Assembly: GCF_011044175.1 (NCBI RefSeq)
Contig: NZ_CP049057.1
Span: 511,501 to 575,500 of the forward strand
Source: Rasiella rasia
GTDB taxonomy: Bacteria; Bacteroidota; Bacteroidia; Flavobacteriales; Flavobacteriaceae
DNA length: 64,000 bases
Direction of reading: 5' to 3'
The notes under the pieces: generated by a model
Told to the model about the DNA's origin: nothing
Databases searched by the model: none
The model's input: the letters and a program-made list of their open reading frames with translations, nothing else
Position numbers and translations under genes: made by a program
Shown: positions 53,262 to 61,998 of the stretch, in pieces
Layout of the letters: each line of letters starts with the position of its first letter
Numbering within the stretch: position 1 is the stretch's first letter

Positions 53262-54428
53262 TTGAACGAAGCACTTTTACATACCGATGTTCAAGAATTT
53301 ATTTTTCAATACGAAGAAGACCTCTCAAAACTAGCATTTGCAGGATCGAAATTTCCTGCAGTATCCACACAAGAATTACTGGAACAACTGCAAAGTAGAC
53401 GAGCGATTAAGAAGAAATTACCTCTTTGGTATCATAAAATGGGGGTTATCTACCCTCCTAAGCTCAATTTGGAGCAAACGTCTTCTGAAATTACCGCTCA
53501 ATATAAAGCCAAACTGTGCTCCGGTACGTCGTTGGCAGATCTAACAGGCGGTTTTGGCGTAGACACCTTCTATTTTTCGCGAAGATTTCAGGAAGTAGCT
53601 CATTTTGAAATTAATAAATCTCTATCTGAAATTGCGAGCCATAATTTCAATTTATTAGGACAATCTAATATTAGCTGCCATACCGTAGACGGACTTCAAG
53701 GCGTGACAGAATCTGAATTTGATGTGCTCTATATCGACCCTTCGCGTAGAAACGAATCGAAAGGAAAGGTGTTTTTGCTTGAAGATTGCGAACCTAACGT
53801 TCCAAAACACCTGCAATTTCTTTTAAGTCGAAGCAAGACCATTCTTATTAAAACATCTCCAATGCTGGATATTTCAGTAGGGATAAAAGAATTAGAAAAG
53901 GTTACTGAAATACACGTAGTAGCGGTAAACAATGAGGTAAAAGAGTTATTATGGCTTATAGATGAGCGTGCAGATACAAATCCAAAAATAATTACAGCAA
54001 ATGTTACTACAGATGGTCCAGCTATTTTTTCTTTTAATCACAAAGCATCTTTCAACACAACGTATAAGAATCCTCAAAAGTTTTTATATGAGCCAAATGC
54101 GGCCATACTAAAAGCTGGAGGGTTTCAATATATTTCAGAACACTATGCTGTTGCTAAGTTGCATCAGCATAGTCATTTATTTACAAACCAATCGCTGATA
54201 GAATTTCCTGGAAGACGGTTTCGTATTGAAAAAATACTTCCCTATACCAAAAAAGACATGCGTCGTGGCATTACTTTTGATACTGCCAATATCACCACAC
54301 GTAATTTCCCCGAAAGTGTCGCAACACTTCGTAAAAAATGGAAAATAAAAGAAGGGGGTGAACGGTATTTGTTTTTTACCACGCTTGAAAATGAAGATAA
54401 AATCTTGTTAATTTGCGCAAAAGTTTAA
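53262..54428 (+). CDS. Class I SAM-dependent methyltransferase with THUMP-like C-terminal domain
   Basis: 388 residues from the TTG at 53262. An N-terminal helical region (about 1-90, IKKKLPLWYH, PPKLNLEQTSSE) is followed by a Rossmann methyltransferase: ADLTGGFGVDTFYFSRRF (SAM loop, about 93-110), EINKSLSEIASHNF, and motif IV DPSRR in VLYIDPSRRNESKGK (about 162-176). The C-terminal THUMP-like domain (about 290-388) contains PNAAILKAGGFQYIS, IEFPGRRFRIEKILPY. Substrate unknown; probably RNA. Four bases after the AI-2E transporter gene. Confidence 0.88.
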   Translation: MNEALLHTDVQEFIFQYEEDLSKLAFAGSKFPAVSTQELLEQLQSRRAIKKKLPLWYHKMGVIYPPKLNLEQTSSEITAQYKAKLCSGTSLADLTGGFGVDTFYFSRRFQEVAHFEINKSLSEIASHNFNLLGQSNISCHTVDGLQGVTESEFDVLYIDPSRRNESKGKVFLLEDCEPNVPKHLQFLLSRSKTILIKTSPMLDISVGIKELEKVTEIHVVAVNNEVKELLWLIDERADTNPKIITANVTTDGPAIFSFNHKASFNTTYKNPQKFLYEPNAAILKAGGFQYISEHYAVAKLHQHSHLFTNQSLIEFPGRRFRIEKILPYTKKDMRRGITFDTANITTRNFPESVATLRKKWKIKEGGERYLFFTTLENEDKILLICAKV

Positions 54429-54430
54429 TT

Positions 54431-55000
54431 ATGAAATTTTTACTATCACTATTTATACTCTGCAGTTCACTTATTGGATTGGCACAAACAGAAGATTGTA
54501 GTTATAAAATACAGATTGATACAGACGAAGAGACCTTTAAATTAACCAACGAAGAGCTTACAGAGTTTTTGGTAGGTCGCGACAGAAACGTTTTTATTTA
54601 TTTCAGTCTTATGCGCGAGGATGCTGTAAAATCTTTGGTGATGCAAGTGTCTGTTAATGCTAAGGAAATACCACCTATTCTTTGTTTTAATAAAGACAGC
54701 CGCGTTTCTTTTAAGTTAGAAGATGGCAGTTTTGCATCCCTACGCTATTTAGGTGAAGTAACATGTGGAAGACAAGTAGAAAACTCAGAAACACTAAATA
54801 ATAGTACATCAGAGGCGGCTTTTTTATTAGATGACGCTAGTGAAAAACGATTATTACAGTCTAAAATTACCTCAATGCGCATCACAACAATGAAGACAAA
54901 CTTCGATGTTACCTTCCAAGATGTGCTAAGTAACGCCCAAATTGAAAATCCGATTTACCCTAAAGAATTCTTTTTGAAGTACTTGAAATGTTTAGAGTAA
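54431..55000 (+). CDS. Secreted protein of unknown function
   Basis: 189 residues from the ATG at 54431, which opens a signal peptide (MKFLLSLFILCSSLIGLAQ); the longer frame overlaps the methyltransferase end. Beta-rich mature part with SYKIQIDTDEETFKLTNEEL and three separated cysteines. Last gene of the plus-strand cluster before the tRNAs; a family name is not recognised. Confidence 0.65.
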   Translation: MKFLLSLFILCSSLIGLAQTEDCSYKIQIDTDEETFKLTNEELTEFLVGRDRNVFIYFSLMREDAVKSLVMQVSVNAKEIPPILCFNKDSRVSFKLEDGSFASLRYLGEVTCGRQVENSETLNNSTSEAAFLLDDASEKRLLQSKITSMRITTMKTNFDVTFQDVLSNAQIENPIYPKEFFLKYLKCLE

Positions 55001-55015
55001 AAAACCTATTATTTT

Positions 55016-55047
55016 TTTGTTTGCTACGGTTTATAAACATACATTTG
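55016..55047 (+). promoter_or_regulatory. tRNA cluster promoter
   Basis: -33 TTTG (55016-55019), 20-base spacer, perfect -7 TACATTTG (55040-55047); initiation expected about 30 bases before tRNA-Ser. Confidence 0.8.
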
Positions 55048-55085
55048 CATCCGCATTAAAAAACAACAACGTTCTTTAAATGTTT

Positions 55086-55169
55086 GGAGAGGTGCCGGAG
55101 TGGTAACGGAGCAGATTGCTAATCTGTCAGCGCGCAAGTGCTGCCCGGGTTCGAGTCCCGGTCTCTCCG
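55086..55169 (+). tRNA. tRNA-Ser(GCT)
   Basis: 84 bases: acceptor GGAGAGG paired with TCTCTCC and discriminator G, anticodon loop ATTGCTAA with anticodon GCT, a long variable arm (CAGCGCGCAAGTGCTG) typical of serine tRNAs, T-loop GTTCGAGTC. CCA is not encoded. Confidence 0.95.
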
Positions 55170-55183
55170 CAAAAATAACACCT

Positions 55184-55258
55184 CGGGGTGTAGCGTAGCC
55201 CGGTCATCGCGCCTGCTTTGGGAGCAGGAGGTCGCAGGTTCGAATCCTGCCACCCCGA
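55184..55258 (+). tRNA. tRNA-Pro(TGG)
   Basis: Acceptor CGGGGTG / CACCCCG with discriminator A, anticodon stem CCTGC-GCAGG with loop TTTGGGA (anticodon TGG), T-loop GTTCGAATC. 14 bases after tRNA-Ser; CCA not encoded. Confidence 0.95.
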
Positions 55259-55262
55259 CAAG

Positions 55263-55290
55263 AAACCGGACAAAGTATTTGTTCGGTTTT
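55263..55290 (+). terminator. Terminator between tRNA-Pro and tRNA-Arg
   Basis: AAACCGGACAAA / TTTGTTCGGTTT 12-bp stem (one G-U), 3-base loop, long T tail. It implies that tRNA-Arg is expressed by partial read-through or its own promoter. Confidence 0.8.
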
Positions 55291-55303
55291 TTATTTTTTA
55301 ATT

Positions 55304-55361
<58 letters not shown>

Positions 55362-55377
<16 letters not shown>

Positions 55378-55524
55378 CAACAAATAGGAAGCTGCACAAT
55401 ATGTGCGGCTTTTGTTGTTTTATGGCGTAACGAAGTGATTCGTTTAAGCAGTAAAATAGTAAAAGCCTTAGATGCATAAGCATTTGAGCTTCCTATTTGC
55501 ACTTTCGAGCATCAAAGGAACTAT
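55362..55524 (+). repeat. 163-bp tandem repeat, copy 1 (starts inside tRNA-Arg)
   Basis: Begins with the tRNA-Arg 3' end (AATCCTGTCTGGATCA). It contains a terminator-like hairpin (AGCTGCAC / GTGCGGCT) and a 13-bp inverted repeat CAAATAGGAAGCT / AGCTTCCTATTTG spanning most of the unit, and ends ...AAGGAACTAT. Identical by eye to copy 2. Confidence 0.95.
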
Positions 55525-55687
55525 AATCCTGTCTGGATCACAACAAATAGGAAGCTGCACAATATGTGCGGCTTTTGTTGTTTTATGGCGTAACGAAGTG
55601 ATTCGTTTAAGCAGTAAAATAGTAAAAGCCTTAGATGCATAAGCATTTGAGCTTCCTATTTGCACTTTCGAGCATCAAAGGAACTAT
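55525..55687 (+). repeat. 163-bp tandem repeat, copy 2
   Basis: The same 163 bases as copy 1, including the 16-base tRNA-Arg 3' end but not the rest of the tRNA, so no second functional tRNA results. Identity suggests a recent event. Confidence 0.95.
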
Positions 55688-55773
55688 AATCCTGTCTGGA
55701 TCACAACAAATAGGAAGCTGCACAATAGTGTGGCTTTTGTTGTTTTATGGCGTAACGAAGTGATTCGTTTAAG
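55688..55773 (+). repeat. 163-bp tandem repeat, copy 3 (truncated)
   Basis: Follows the unit for 86 bases with a small change in the hairpin (CAATAGTGTGGC instead of CAATATGTGCGGC), then jumps from ...CGTTTAAG to TATAACTATAATTCC, which resembles the unit's end (AACTATAAT). It looks like an internally deleted older copy. The following 127 bases before the next gene hold no recognised feature. Confidence 0.85.
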
Positions 55774-55900
55774 TATAACTATAATTCCAAACCTTAGTTC
55801 GTTTCCTAAATCTTCAATTCTAACAATATATTATGCCATCTTAAACCTTACACGCCGTTTTTATTTGTTATTTTTATAGAGCAATGTAAAACTACCATTT

Positions 55901-56410
55901 ATGCGAATTAACTTTTTATTTGTTATTGTTATACTACTCTGTTTTTCTTGCCGAGAGCAACGAAAACTTAGCTCTACAGATCCTATAAACTGGGAAAAGC
56001 GAATGCTTAAATCCAACCCAACAGATTCACTCGAGAATGGCAGTACATTTTTGTCTATCTATTCTCAAATATTTATGAGAACAGAACAAGATTATGTAGA
56101 TCTTACCGCAACTGTAAGTCTTCACAACCCAAATATTGCAGATACACTATTTGTTAATCGAGCTGTGTATTACAATACGGCAGGAGAGGCAATTAGAACG
56201 TATTTCGACAAAACTATTTATGTGAGACCGTTAGAAACAGTTCAAATTGTTATAGACGGAGTTGATAACGAAGGCGGCACGGGCGCCAATTTTATATTCG
56301 ATTGGCAAATGCACCCAAAATCTATTGCTCCCTTGTTTGAAGCGGTAATGCTCTCTACTTATGGGCAACAAGGTATTTCATTTGTAACCGAAGGCAAACG
56401 GATTAAATAG
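55901..56410 (+). CDS. DUF3124 lipoprotein
   Basis: 169 residues. Lipoprotein signal with Cys at about 17 (LCFSC), then DUF3124 pattern: VYSQIF-like FLSIYSQIFMRTEQDYVDLT, ATVSLHNPNIADTLFVNRAVYYN, FDKTIYVRPLETVQIVI, GGTGANFIFDW and AVMLSTYGQQGISFVTEGK. Periplasmic or outer-membrane lipoprotein of unknown role. Single gene downstream of the tRNA repeats. Confidence 0.92.
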   Translation: MRINFLFVIVILLCFSCREQRKLSSTDPINWEKRMLKSNPTDSLENGSTFLSIYSQIFMRTEQDYVDLTATVSLHNPNIADTLFVNRAVYYNTAGEAIRTYFDKTIYVRPLETVQIVIDGVDNEGGTGANFIFDWQMHPKSIAPLFEAVMLSTYGQQGISFVTEGKRIK

Positions 56411-56481
56411 TAAATCCTTTAACGCCAGCGTTTGAATTAAAATTTCAAAATAACTAGTATGTATTCGATTCTTACGGGGCT

Positions 56482-58527
56482 TTATTCTGGGTACTCAACT
56501 CTAAGATGGTAAATATTATTCAGTTTCTTTTTAAGTACTTTTTTGATAGACTGAATTTCTTTGAACGTAATATTGGCGTTTAAAAACTGTCCTTGTTCCA
56601 TTTGGCCGTCTATTATTTTTTCTACAAACCGGTCTATTTTTGAAGATGTTGGTTCTTTTAGACTTTTACTTGCCGCTTCTACACTATCTGCCATCATTAA
56701 TATGGCAGTTTCTTTGGAAAAAGGAGTTGGCCCTGGGTACTGAAAATCTTCAATATTGGCAGAACCATTGCGTTCTTCTTCTTTTTTATAGAAATAGTAA
56801 ACCACACTGGTACCGTGGTGTGTTCTAATAAAATCGATTACACGGTCTGGAATATTCCTTTTACGTGCCATTTCAATTCCATTAATTACATGGTCTATAA
56901 TAATTGTTGCGCTTTCTTTGGGATCTAACTCATCGTGCGTATTAAAACCACTTAGTTGGTTTTCAGTAAAATTAGTTGGATTCTCCATTTTACCAATATC
57001 GTGGTACAACGCCCCTACTCGCACCAACATAGCATTGGCTCCAATTTCATTAGCAGCAGCTTCGGCGAGATTAGCAACGTTTAACGAGTGATGAAATGTT
57101 CCTGGTGCCTTGTTGCTTAACTCTTTTAATAATTTACTATTGGTGTCACTAAGTTCAAGTAGCGAGACGTCAGATACCAAGCCAAAAACCTTTTCGTATA
57201 AATAAATAAGTGGGTGAGCAAATAAGGTTGCCAGCCCAGCCAATACAAAATATCCAAAATTCTCTAACTGCATACTAAAGACATTTCCTTCTTGAATAAT
57301 AAAAAAGGCAAAATACCCTATGATGTAGACCAACGTTATTTGTCCAACCGAGGTAAACAGGTTGGCTCTTCGGTAGAGTTCAGATACGGTAAGAATGGTC
57401 ACAATTCCGGCGATAATCTGTAGAAAAAGAAATTCAAAGCTATTTGGCACTATAAATCCAAGCAACAATAAGGTAAGCACGTGTACAAATAAGCCCAAGC
57501 GTGGGTCAAAGAACGCTTTCAGAATAAGTGGAAGAATACACAGCGGCACCACGTATACATAGTTAGCATCTAGCTTTACCACAATTGTGGTTAGAAACAC
57601 CATAAGCACTATATTGAAAAATATAAATGTTACCTTGGTGTTATTTGCATAGATTTCGGTGCGGTATTTCTTTAAAAATAACAGTAACATTAAAAATACA
57701 AGGGAAACCAGCATGGCATACCCAAACACCAACCAAAAGTGGTTATTCTTGCTCCATACAATCGATTGATATTCATCTTGTAGAGAATTTAATATTTGGT
57801 ACGTATTCCCTTCTACTACTTCTCCTTTCGCGATAATTCTTCCGCCCTTTTCAACGATACCTTGATTCGGACTTATAGCGTCTAATTCAGATTGTATAGA
57901 GGCTTCGGTAAGCTTTCTATCTACGGAAATATTAGGGGTGATACTTCTGTTTAGTAAAATTTTAAGTAGGTCTCCGTAACTCTCTGCCTTCTTTTGGGTA
58001 ATTAACTTATCTATTTCTTTAGGAATCTCATCGGCATGCGTAATCTGAGCGAAGGTAATTTCTTCAATGATATTGCCCTTTTTCAAATAAATAAGATCGT
58101 CGTCGTTATATCTGGTGACCTCTTGCGTAACGCCAAACCGGTATAACTGGTTTATAAATTGAATCCCAACCGTACGTATGGTGTTTTCTTCAACTTGAAA
58201 CAAACTATCTACATAAGAAGTAGTTAAAAGCTCTTCAAACTTATCTTTCCCCTGTGTAACAATCTGTTCGTCATACTCAAAATACGGAATAGCATTATCT
58301 CGTATGTTTTTCCGTTCGGCTTCTAACTCACTTTCAGATTTTTTTATTGTAAAACTAAAGGGTGCATACAGGTTTTCATACTGCCAAGGCTTTCCTTTCT
58401 GAAAATTATATTTAAACTGCCCTCCTGTTGGAAGCAAGTAAATCACTAAAAACGTGGAAAGTACAAACAGAAGTATTCTATAAATATCTGCCTGATTCTT
58501 AGAAAGAAATGAAAAAAATTGTTTCAT
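56482..58527 (-). CDS. 7TM-HD (HDIG) family cyclic-nucleotide phosphodiesterase (PgpH-like)
   Basis: 681 residues. N-terminal transmembrane helix (about 13-33), a large extracytoplasmic 7TMR-HDED domain (about 40-270), seven transmembrane helices (about 275-460), then a cytosolic HD domain (about 475-660) with HHSLNVANLAE, HDIG in ALYHDIGKMENP, HVINGIEMARKRNIP and RTHHGTSVVYYF metal-ligand segments. The homologue PgpH degrades c-di-AMP; by family the same activity is likely here. Single gene; a TACCTTTA -7-like box is at 58545-58552 on the minus strand. Confidence 0.93.
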   Translation of the reverse strand: MKQFFSFLSKNQADIYRILLFVLSTFLVIYLLPTGGQFKYNFQKGKPWQYENLYAPFSFTIKKSESELEAERKNIRDNAIPYFEYDEQIVTQGKDKFEELLTTSYVDSLFQVEENTIRTVGIQFINQLYRFGVTQEVTRYNDDDLIYLKKGNIIEEITFAQITHADEIPKEIDKLITQKKAESYGDLLKILLNRSITPNISVDRKLTEASIQSELDAISPNQGIVEKGGRIIAKGEVVEGNTYQILNSLQDEYQSIVWSKNNHFWLVFGYAMLVSLVFLMLLLFLKKYRTEIYANNTKVTFIFFNIVLMVFLTTIVVKLDANYVYVVPLCILPLILKAFFDPRLGLFVHVLTLLLLGFIVPNSFEFLFLQIIAGIVTILTVSELYRRANLFTSVGQITLVYIIGYFAFFIIQEGNVFSMQLENFGYFVLAGLATLFAHPLIYLYEKVFGLVSDVSLLELSDTNSKLLKELSNKAPGTFHHSLNVANLAEAAANEIGANAMLVRVGALYHDIGKMENPTNFTENQLSGFNTHDELDPKESATIIIDHVINGIEMARKRNIPDRVIDFIRTHHGTSVVYYFYKKEEERNGSANIEDFQYPGPTPFSKETAILMMADSVEAASKSLKEPTSSKIDRFVEKIIDGQMEQGQFLNANITFKEIQSIKKVLKKKLNNIYHLRVEYPE

Positions 58528-58594
58528 ATACTGCTTGCGATTAGTAAAGGTACTATTTACCCTGCACTATTCCCAAAGCTCTAACGTTTTCACG

Positions 58595-58625
58595 TTGAAG
58601 GTTTGGTATAAAATGCTTAATTTTG
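58595..58625 (+). promoter_or_regulatory. Promoter of the thiolase gene
   Basis: TTG (58595-58597), 20-base spacer, perfect -7 TAATTTTG (58618-58625); ATG at 58684. Confidence 0.65.
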
Positions 58626-58638
58626 CAGCATATTTTTA

Positions 58639-58661
58639 ACGGCATCTATGTACCATGCCGT
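58639..58661 (+). promoter_or_regulatory. 5'-UTR hairpin of the thiolase gene
   Basis: ACGGCAT (58639-58645) and ATGCCGT (58655-58661) form a perfect 7-bp stem with a 9-base loop, just after the predicted start and 22 bases before the ATG. It has no T run, so it is not a terminator; may stabilise or regulate the mRNA. Confidence 0.4.
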
Positions 58662-58683
58662 ATTATAATCCACAAAAAAAATT

Positions 58684-59862
58684 ATGAGTAAAAAAGTAGT
58701 TATCGTAGCCGCAGCAAGAACTCCAATAGGAAGTTTTATGGGAAGTTTATCTTCTATGAGTGCCACCCAATTAGGTAGCGTTGCCATTTCAGGTGCGCTA
58801 AATAAAATAAACCTAGATGCCGCCAAAGTGCAAGAAGTTTATATGGGTAATGTGGTGCAGGCAGGTGTAGGACAAGCACCTGCAAGACAAGCTGCTTTAG
58901 GTGCTGGTATTCCTAATACTGTTCCTTGTACTACTGTAAATAAAGTTTGTGCCTCTGGTATGAAAGCTGTTATGAATGCAGCTCAGGCAATTGCCTTAGG
59001 CGATGCAGATATTGTTGTTGCTGGAGGAATGGAAAGTATGAGCAACATACCTCATTATGTGCATATGCGTAACGGAACTAAATTTGGACCTGCTACACTT
59101 ATCGATGGTATGCAAAAAGATGGCTTAGTAGATGCATACGACCAAAATGCCATGGGTGTTTGTGCAGATGCTTGCGCAACAGAATATAAGTTCTCTCGAG
59201 AAGATCAAGATGCCTTTGCAATTCAATCTTACGAGCGTTCTGCTAAAGCTTGGAGCGAAGGTAAATTTTCTGAAGAAGTAGTACCAGTTAGTGTGCCACA
59301 ACGAAGAGGGGAACCTGTTGTGGTTGCCGAAGATGAGGAATTCAAAAACGTAAAAATGGAGAAAATTCCAGCGTTACGTGCTGCCTTTACTAAAGATGGA
59401 ACCGTTACGGCGGCCAATGCATCTACTATTAATGACGGTGCTGGTGCGATGGTTTTAATGAGTGAAGAGAAAGCTGCAGAACTAGGTTTAACACCTTTAG
59501 CTACTATTACCGGATATGCAGACGCGGCACATGAACCAGAATGGTTTACAACGGCTCCTTCTAAAGCCCTGCCAAAAGCCTTGGCAAAAGCTGGTGTTTC
59601 TCAAGATGATGTAGATTTCTTCGAATTTAACGAAGCCTTTTCAGTGGTTGGCTTAGCCAATATGAAAATTCTAGGCTTAAACGATAGCAATGTAAACGTA
59701 AATGGTGGCGCTGTATCGTTAGGACACCCTCTTGGCTGTAGCGGTGTTCGTATCCTTATAACACTTTTAAGTGTGCTTCAACAAAACGATGCCAAAATTG
59801 GTGCAGCCGCAATCTGTAATGGAGGCGGTGGCGCAAGCGCTATGGTTATTGAAAGAAATTAA
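58684..59862 (+). CDS. Acetyl-CoA C-acyltransferase (thiolase)
   Basis: 392 residues, full thiolase length. Nucleophilic Cys in NKVCASGMKAV (about 84-94), GGMESMSN, NASTINDGAGAMVLMSEE, substrate loop His in EFNEAFSVVG and NGGAVSLGHPLGCSG (about 340-354), second Cys in AAICNGGGGASA (about 377-388). Acetoacetyl-CoA formation or beta-oxidation thiolysis; substrate length unknown. Followed by the NlpC/P60 gene after 22 bases. Confidence 0.94.
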   Translation: MSKKVVIVAAARTPIGSFMGSLSSMSATQLGSVAISGALNKINLDAAKVQEVYMGNVVQAGVGQAPARQAALGAGIPNTVPCTTVNKVCASGMKAVMNAAQAIALGDADIVVAGGMESMSNIPHYVHMRNGTKFGPATLIDGMQKDGLVDAYDQNAMGVCADACATEYKFSREDQDAFAIQSYERSAKAWSEGKFSEEVVPVSVPQRRGEPVVVAEDEEFKNVKMEKIPALRAAFTKDGTVTAANASTINDGAGAMVLMSEEKAAELGLTPLATITGYADAAHEPEWFTTAPSKALPKALAKAGVSQDDVDFFEFNEAFSVVGLANMKILGLNDSNVNVNGGAVSLGHPLGCSGVRILITLLSVLQQNDAKIGAAAICNGGGGASAMVIERN

Positions 59863-59884
59863 TTAGACCTATTTCGCTAACCAA

Positions 59885-60634
59885 ATGAAATACGGTCTCT
59901 GTAATCTAAGTATAGTACCTGTGCGACTGGAAGCAGCAGACACCAGTGAAATGGTGACGCAGGCACTTTATGGCGATACATTTAAAGTGCTAGAACAGCG
60001 CAAAAAATGGAGTCGTATTCGGTTTTATTTCGATAAGTACGAAGGGTATATAGACAACAAGCAATTTCTAACGATTTCCGAAGAAGAGTATACCGAACTC
60101 AACAATACGCCTGCTGCCTATAGTGCCGATGTAATAAGTATGATTGTTACTGAAAAAGAACAATTAATTACCATTCCTCTTGGGTGTACTATTTCGGCTA
60201 AAAACTCGCTACAACACACTTTTGAAGGTACCTATATTGCAAGTAAGCAGCCAAAAGCTAAGATTATTGATACCGCATTACTGTATTTAAACGCCCCCTA
60301 TCTCTGGGGTGGAAAAACGCCCTTTGGGATAGATTGCAGCGGCTTTACACAAATGTGTTATAAAATTAATGGGCATGCATTGCTTCGCGATGCAAGTGAA
60401 CAGGCTACTCAAGGAGATCCGTTAAGCTTTATTGAAGAAAGTGAACCTGGCGACCTAGCCTTTTTTGATAATGCCGAAGGGAATATTATTCACGTAGGTA
60501 TTATTATGGAAGACAATTATATTATACACGCACACGGACATGTACGTATAGATCGCCTAGACCATACAGGTATTTTTAATTATAAATTAGGGCAACACAC
60601 CCACAAGCTACGTGTTATAAAACGAATCATCTAA
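59885..60634 (+). CDS. NlpC/P60 (C40) cysteine peptidase with SH3-like domain
   Basis: 249 residues. An N-terminal SH3-type domain (about 1-75, MVTQALYGDTFKVLEQ, KWSRIRFYFDKYEGYID) is followed by the C40 peptidase (about 130-245): catalytic Cys in PFGIDCSGFTQMCY, His in IIHVGIIMED, third residue in IIHAHGHVRID. Such proteins cleave peptidoglycan stem peptides. No signal peptide is visible; the N-terminus begins MKYGLCNLSIVPVRLEA, so it may be cytosolic and process imported muropeptides. Confidence 0.93.
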   Translation: MKYGLCNLSIVPVRLEAADTSEMVTQALYGDTFKVLEQRKKWSRIRFYFDKYEGYIDNKQFLTISEEEYTELNNTPAAYSADVISMIVTEKEQLITIPLGCTISAKNSLQHTFEGTYIASKQPKAKIIDTALLYLNAPYLWGGKTPFGIDCSGFTQMCYKINGHALLRDASEQATQGDPLSFIEESEPGDLAFFDNAEGNIIHVGIIMEDNYIIHAHGHVRIDRLDHTGIFNYKLGQHTHKLRVIKRII

Positions 60635-60665
60635 ATATATTTTCTTCGAAAAATTTAGCGCATAA

Positions 60666-60709
60666 AAAAACTGCTGCCCTTTTTGAGAAACTCTAGGACA
60701 GCAGTTTTT
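60666..60709. terminator. Bidirectional terminator
   Basis: AAAAACTGCTG / CAGCAGTTTTT outer stem extended inward by further pairs, between convergent genes. Confidence 0.9.
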
Positions 60710-60728
60710 GCTTTTTTAGGAGTTGCGC

Positions 60729-61988
60729 TTATTGCCCGCCTTCCATTTGCTGAAGTTTAGCCTTCATAGCCTTCGACTTTGTGTCTTCGCCTACTTGGTC
60801 GTAAATATTCATGAGGGTTCTTACCAATTCAATATTATCTGTACGTAACTTCATAGCCGACTCTAAATAAGGAATTACTTCTGTATATAGGTCTTTACGT
60901 TGTTGTTTAAGCACGTCGTAGCGCTCGTTGTCTGCCTTAGACATTCCAAGATTGTTCATCTCTTCTACAATGGCCGTTTCTTTTCCTAGCATAGTTGCGG
61001 CAATATTAATCATCGCTGCAGAGTATTCTGGATTGTATTTAAGTGCTTTCTGATAGTACTCAATTGCCTTGTCTGCATCTCCATTCTTAGCACTACCTAC
61101 ACCTAAGTTATAGTACAATTCTGGGTTTGTAGGGTCTGAAGCGATAATTTGCTGCATAAGCTCATTATACTTTTTCATATCACCCATCTGGTAAACCATA
61201 TCTGCCTCTGCACGTATGAGTCCGATATCATTCGGGTTCTCTGCACGGGCGTCTTGCATTACTTTCATTGCTTTTTCTTTTTCACCTTTACTGGTGTAAA
61301 TAATAGCAACGCTACGTAAGATTTCACCTTTTACAGATTTAGCCATTCGCTCATCTGGATTTGTGTAAAGACCAGACAGCATGTTGGTAGAACGACTTCC
61401 TTCATCGGCAAAAGTAACAATCACGTTATCTTCTATTCGAGTAGCAATCCATTCTTTTTTAATTCCAGTATAGCCCATATCAAGCAATTGCTCGTAATAC
61501 GTAAGGGCGCTGTCGTAATCTTTAGCCAATACAGAACTTTCTGCCGCATTGTACAAGTCTAAGGTGTCTTTAGAAACCGTATAACTTGTATATAATTTTT
61601 CAGTAGCACTTGCATATTTCTGGGCTTTTTGATCTGCCACAGCACTGTTCACAAGAGATGCACGTAATTGCTGCACTCCTAGAAGTGCCTCCTTATTAGT
61701 AGCATCCATTTCTAAGACTTTGTTGAATGATGTTGCAGATTGCTTCATCTTTTCAAAGTCGCTGTTTCCGGCATCTGCCAAATAGATTTGTCCCTTTGTA
61801 AGGTAGAAATCTGTTTTCATATCATTGTCTGCACTACCAAGCATCCCCTCTGCTTGATCAATATATCCCATAGCTTCTGCTACTTGGTTGTTCTTTAAAG
61901 CTTTTTGAGCTTTTTTAATTTCCTTCTTTTGTCCAAAAGAAGCGGCAGTTACGAGGAGAATTCCTGCCAATACTACATATTTTTTCAT
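60729..61988 (-). CDS. Secreted tetratricopeptide-repeat protein
   Basis: 419 residues from the ATG at 61988 (MKKYVVLAGILLVTAASFGQ signal peptide); a longer frame overlaps gyrA. The mature protein is built of TPR-like helical pairs, with clear units PELYYNLGVGSAKNGDADKA and AIEYYQKALKYNPEYSAAMI near 292-330. Ten bases after the gyrA stop, so co-transcribed. Periplasmic scaffold, role unknown. Confidence 0.88.
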   Translation of the reverse strand: MKKYVVLAGILLVTAASFGQKKEIKKAQKALKNNQVAEAMGYIDQAEGMLGSADNDMKTDFYLTKGQIYLADAGNSDFEKMKQSATSFNKVLEMDATNKEALLGVQQLRASLVNSAVADQKAQKYASATEKLYTSYTVSKDTLDLYNAAESSVLAKDYDSALTYYEQLLDMGYTGIKKEWIATRIEDNVIVTFADEGSRSTNMLSGLYTNPDERMAKSVKGEILRSVAIIYTSKGEKEKAMKVMQDARAENPNDIGLIRAEADMVYQMGDMKKYNELMQQIIASDPTNPELYYNLGVGSAKNGDADKAIEYYQKALKYNPEYSAAMINIAATMLGKETAIVEEMNNLGMSKADNERYDVLKQQRKDLYTEVIPYLESAMKLRTDNIELVRTLMNIYDQVGEDTKSKAMKAKLQQMEGGQ

Positions 61989-61998
61989 GGTTTTGTGT

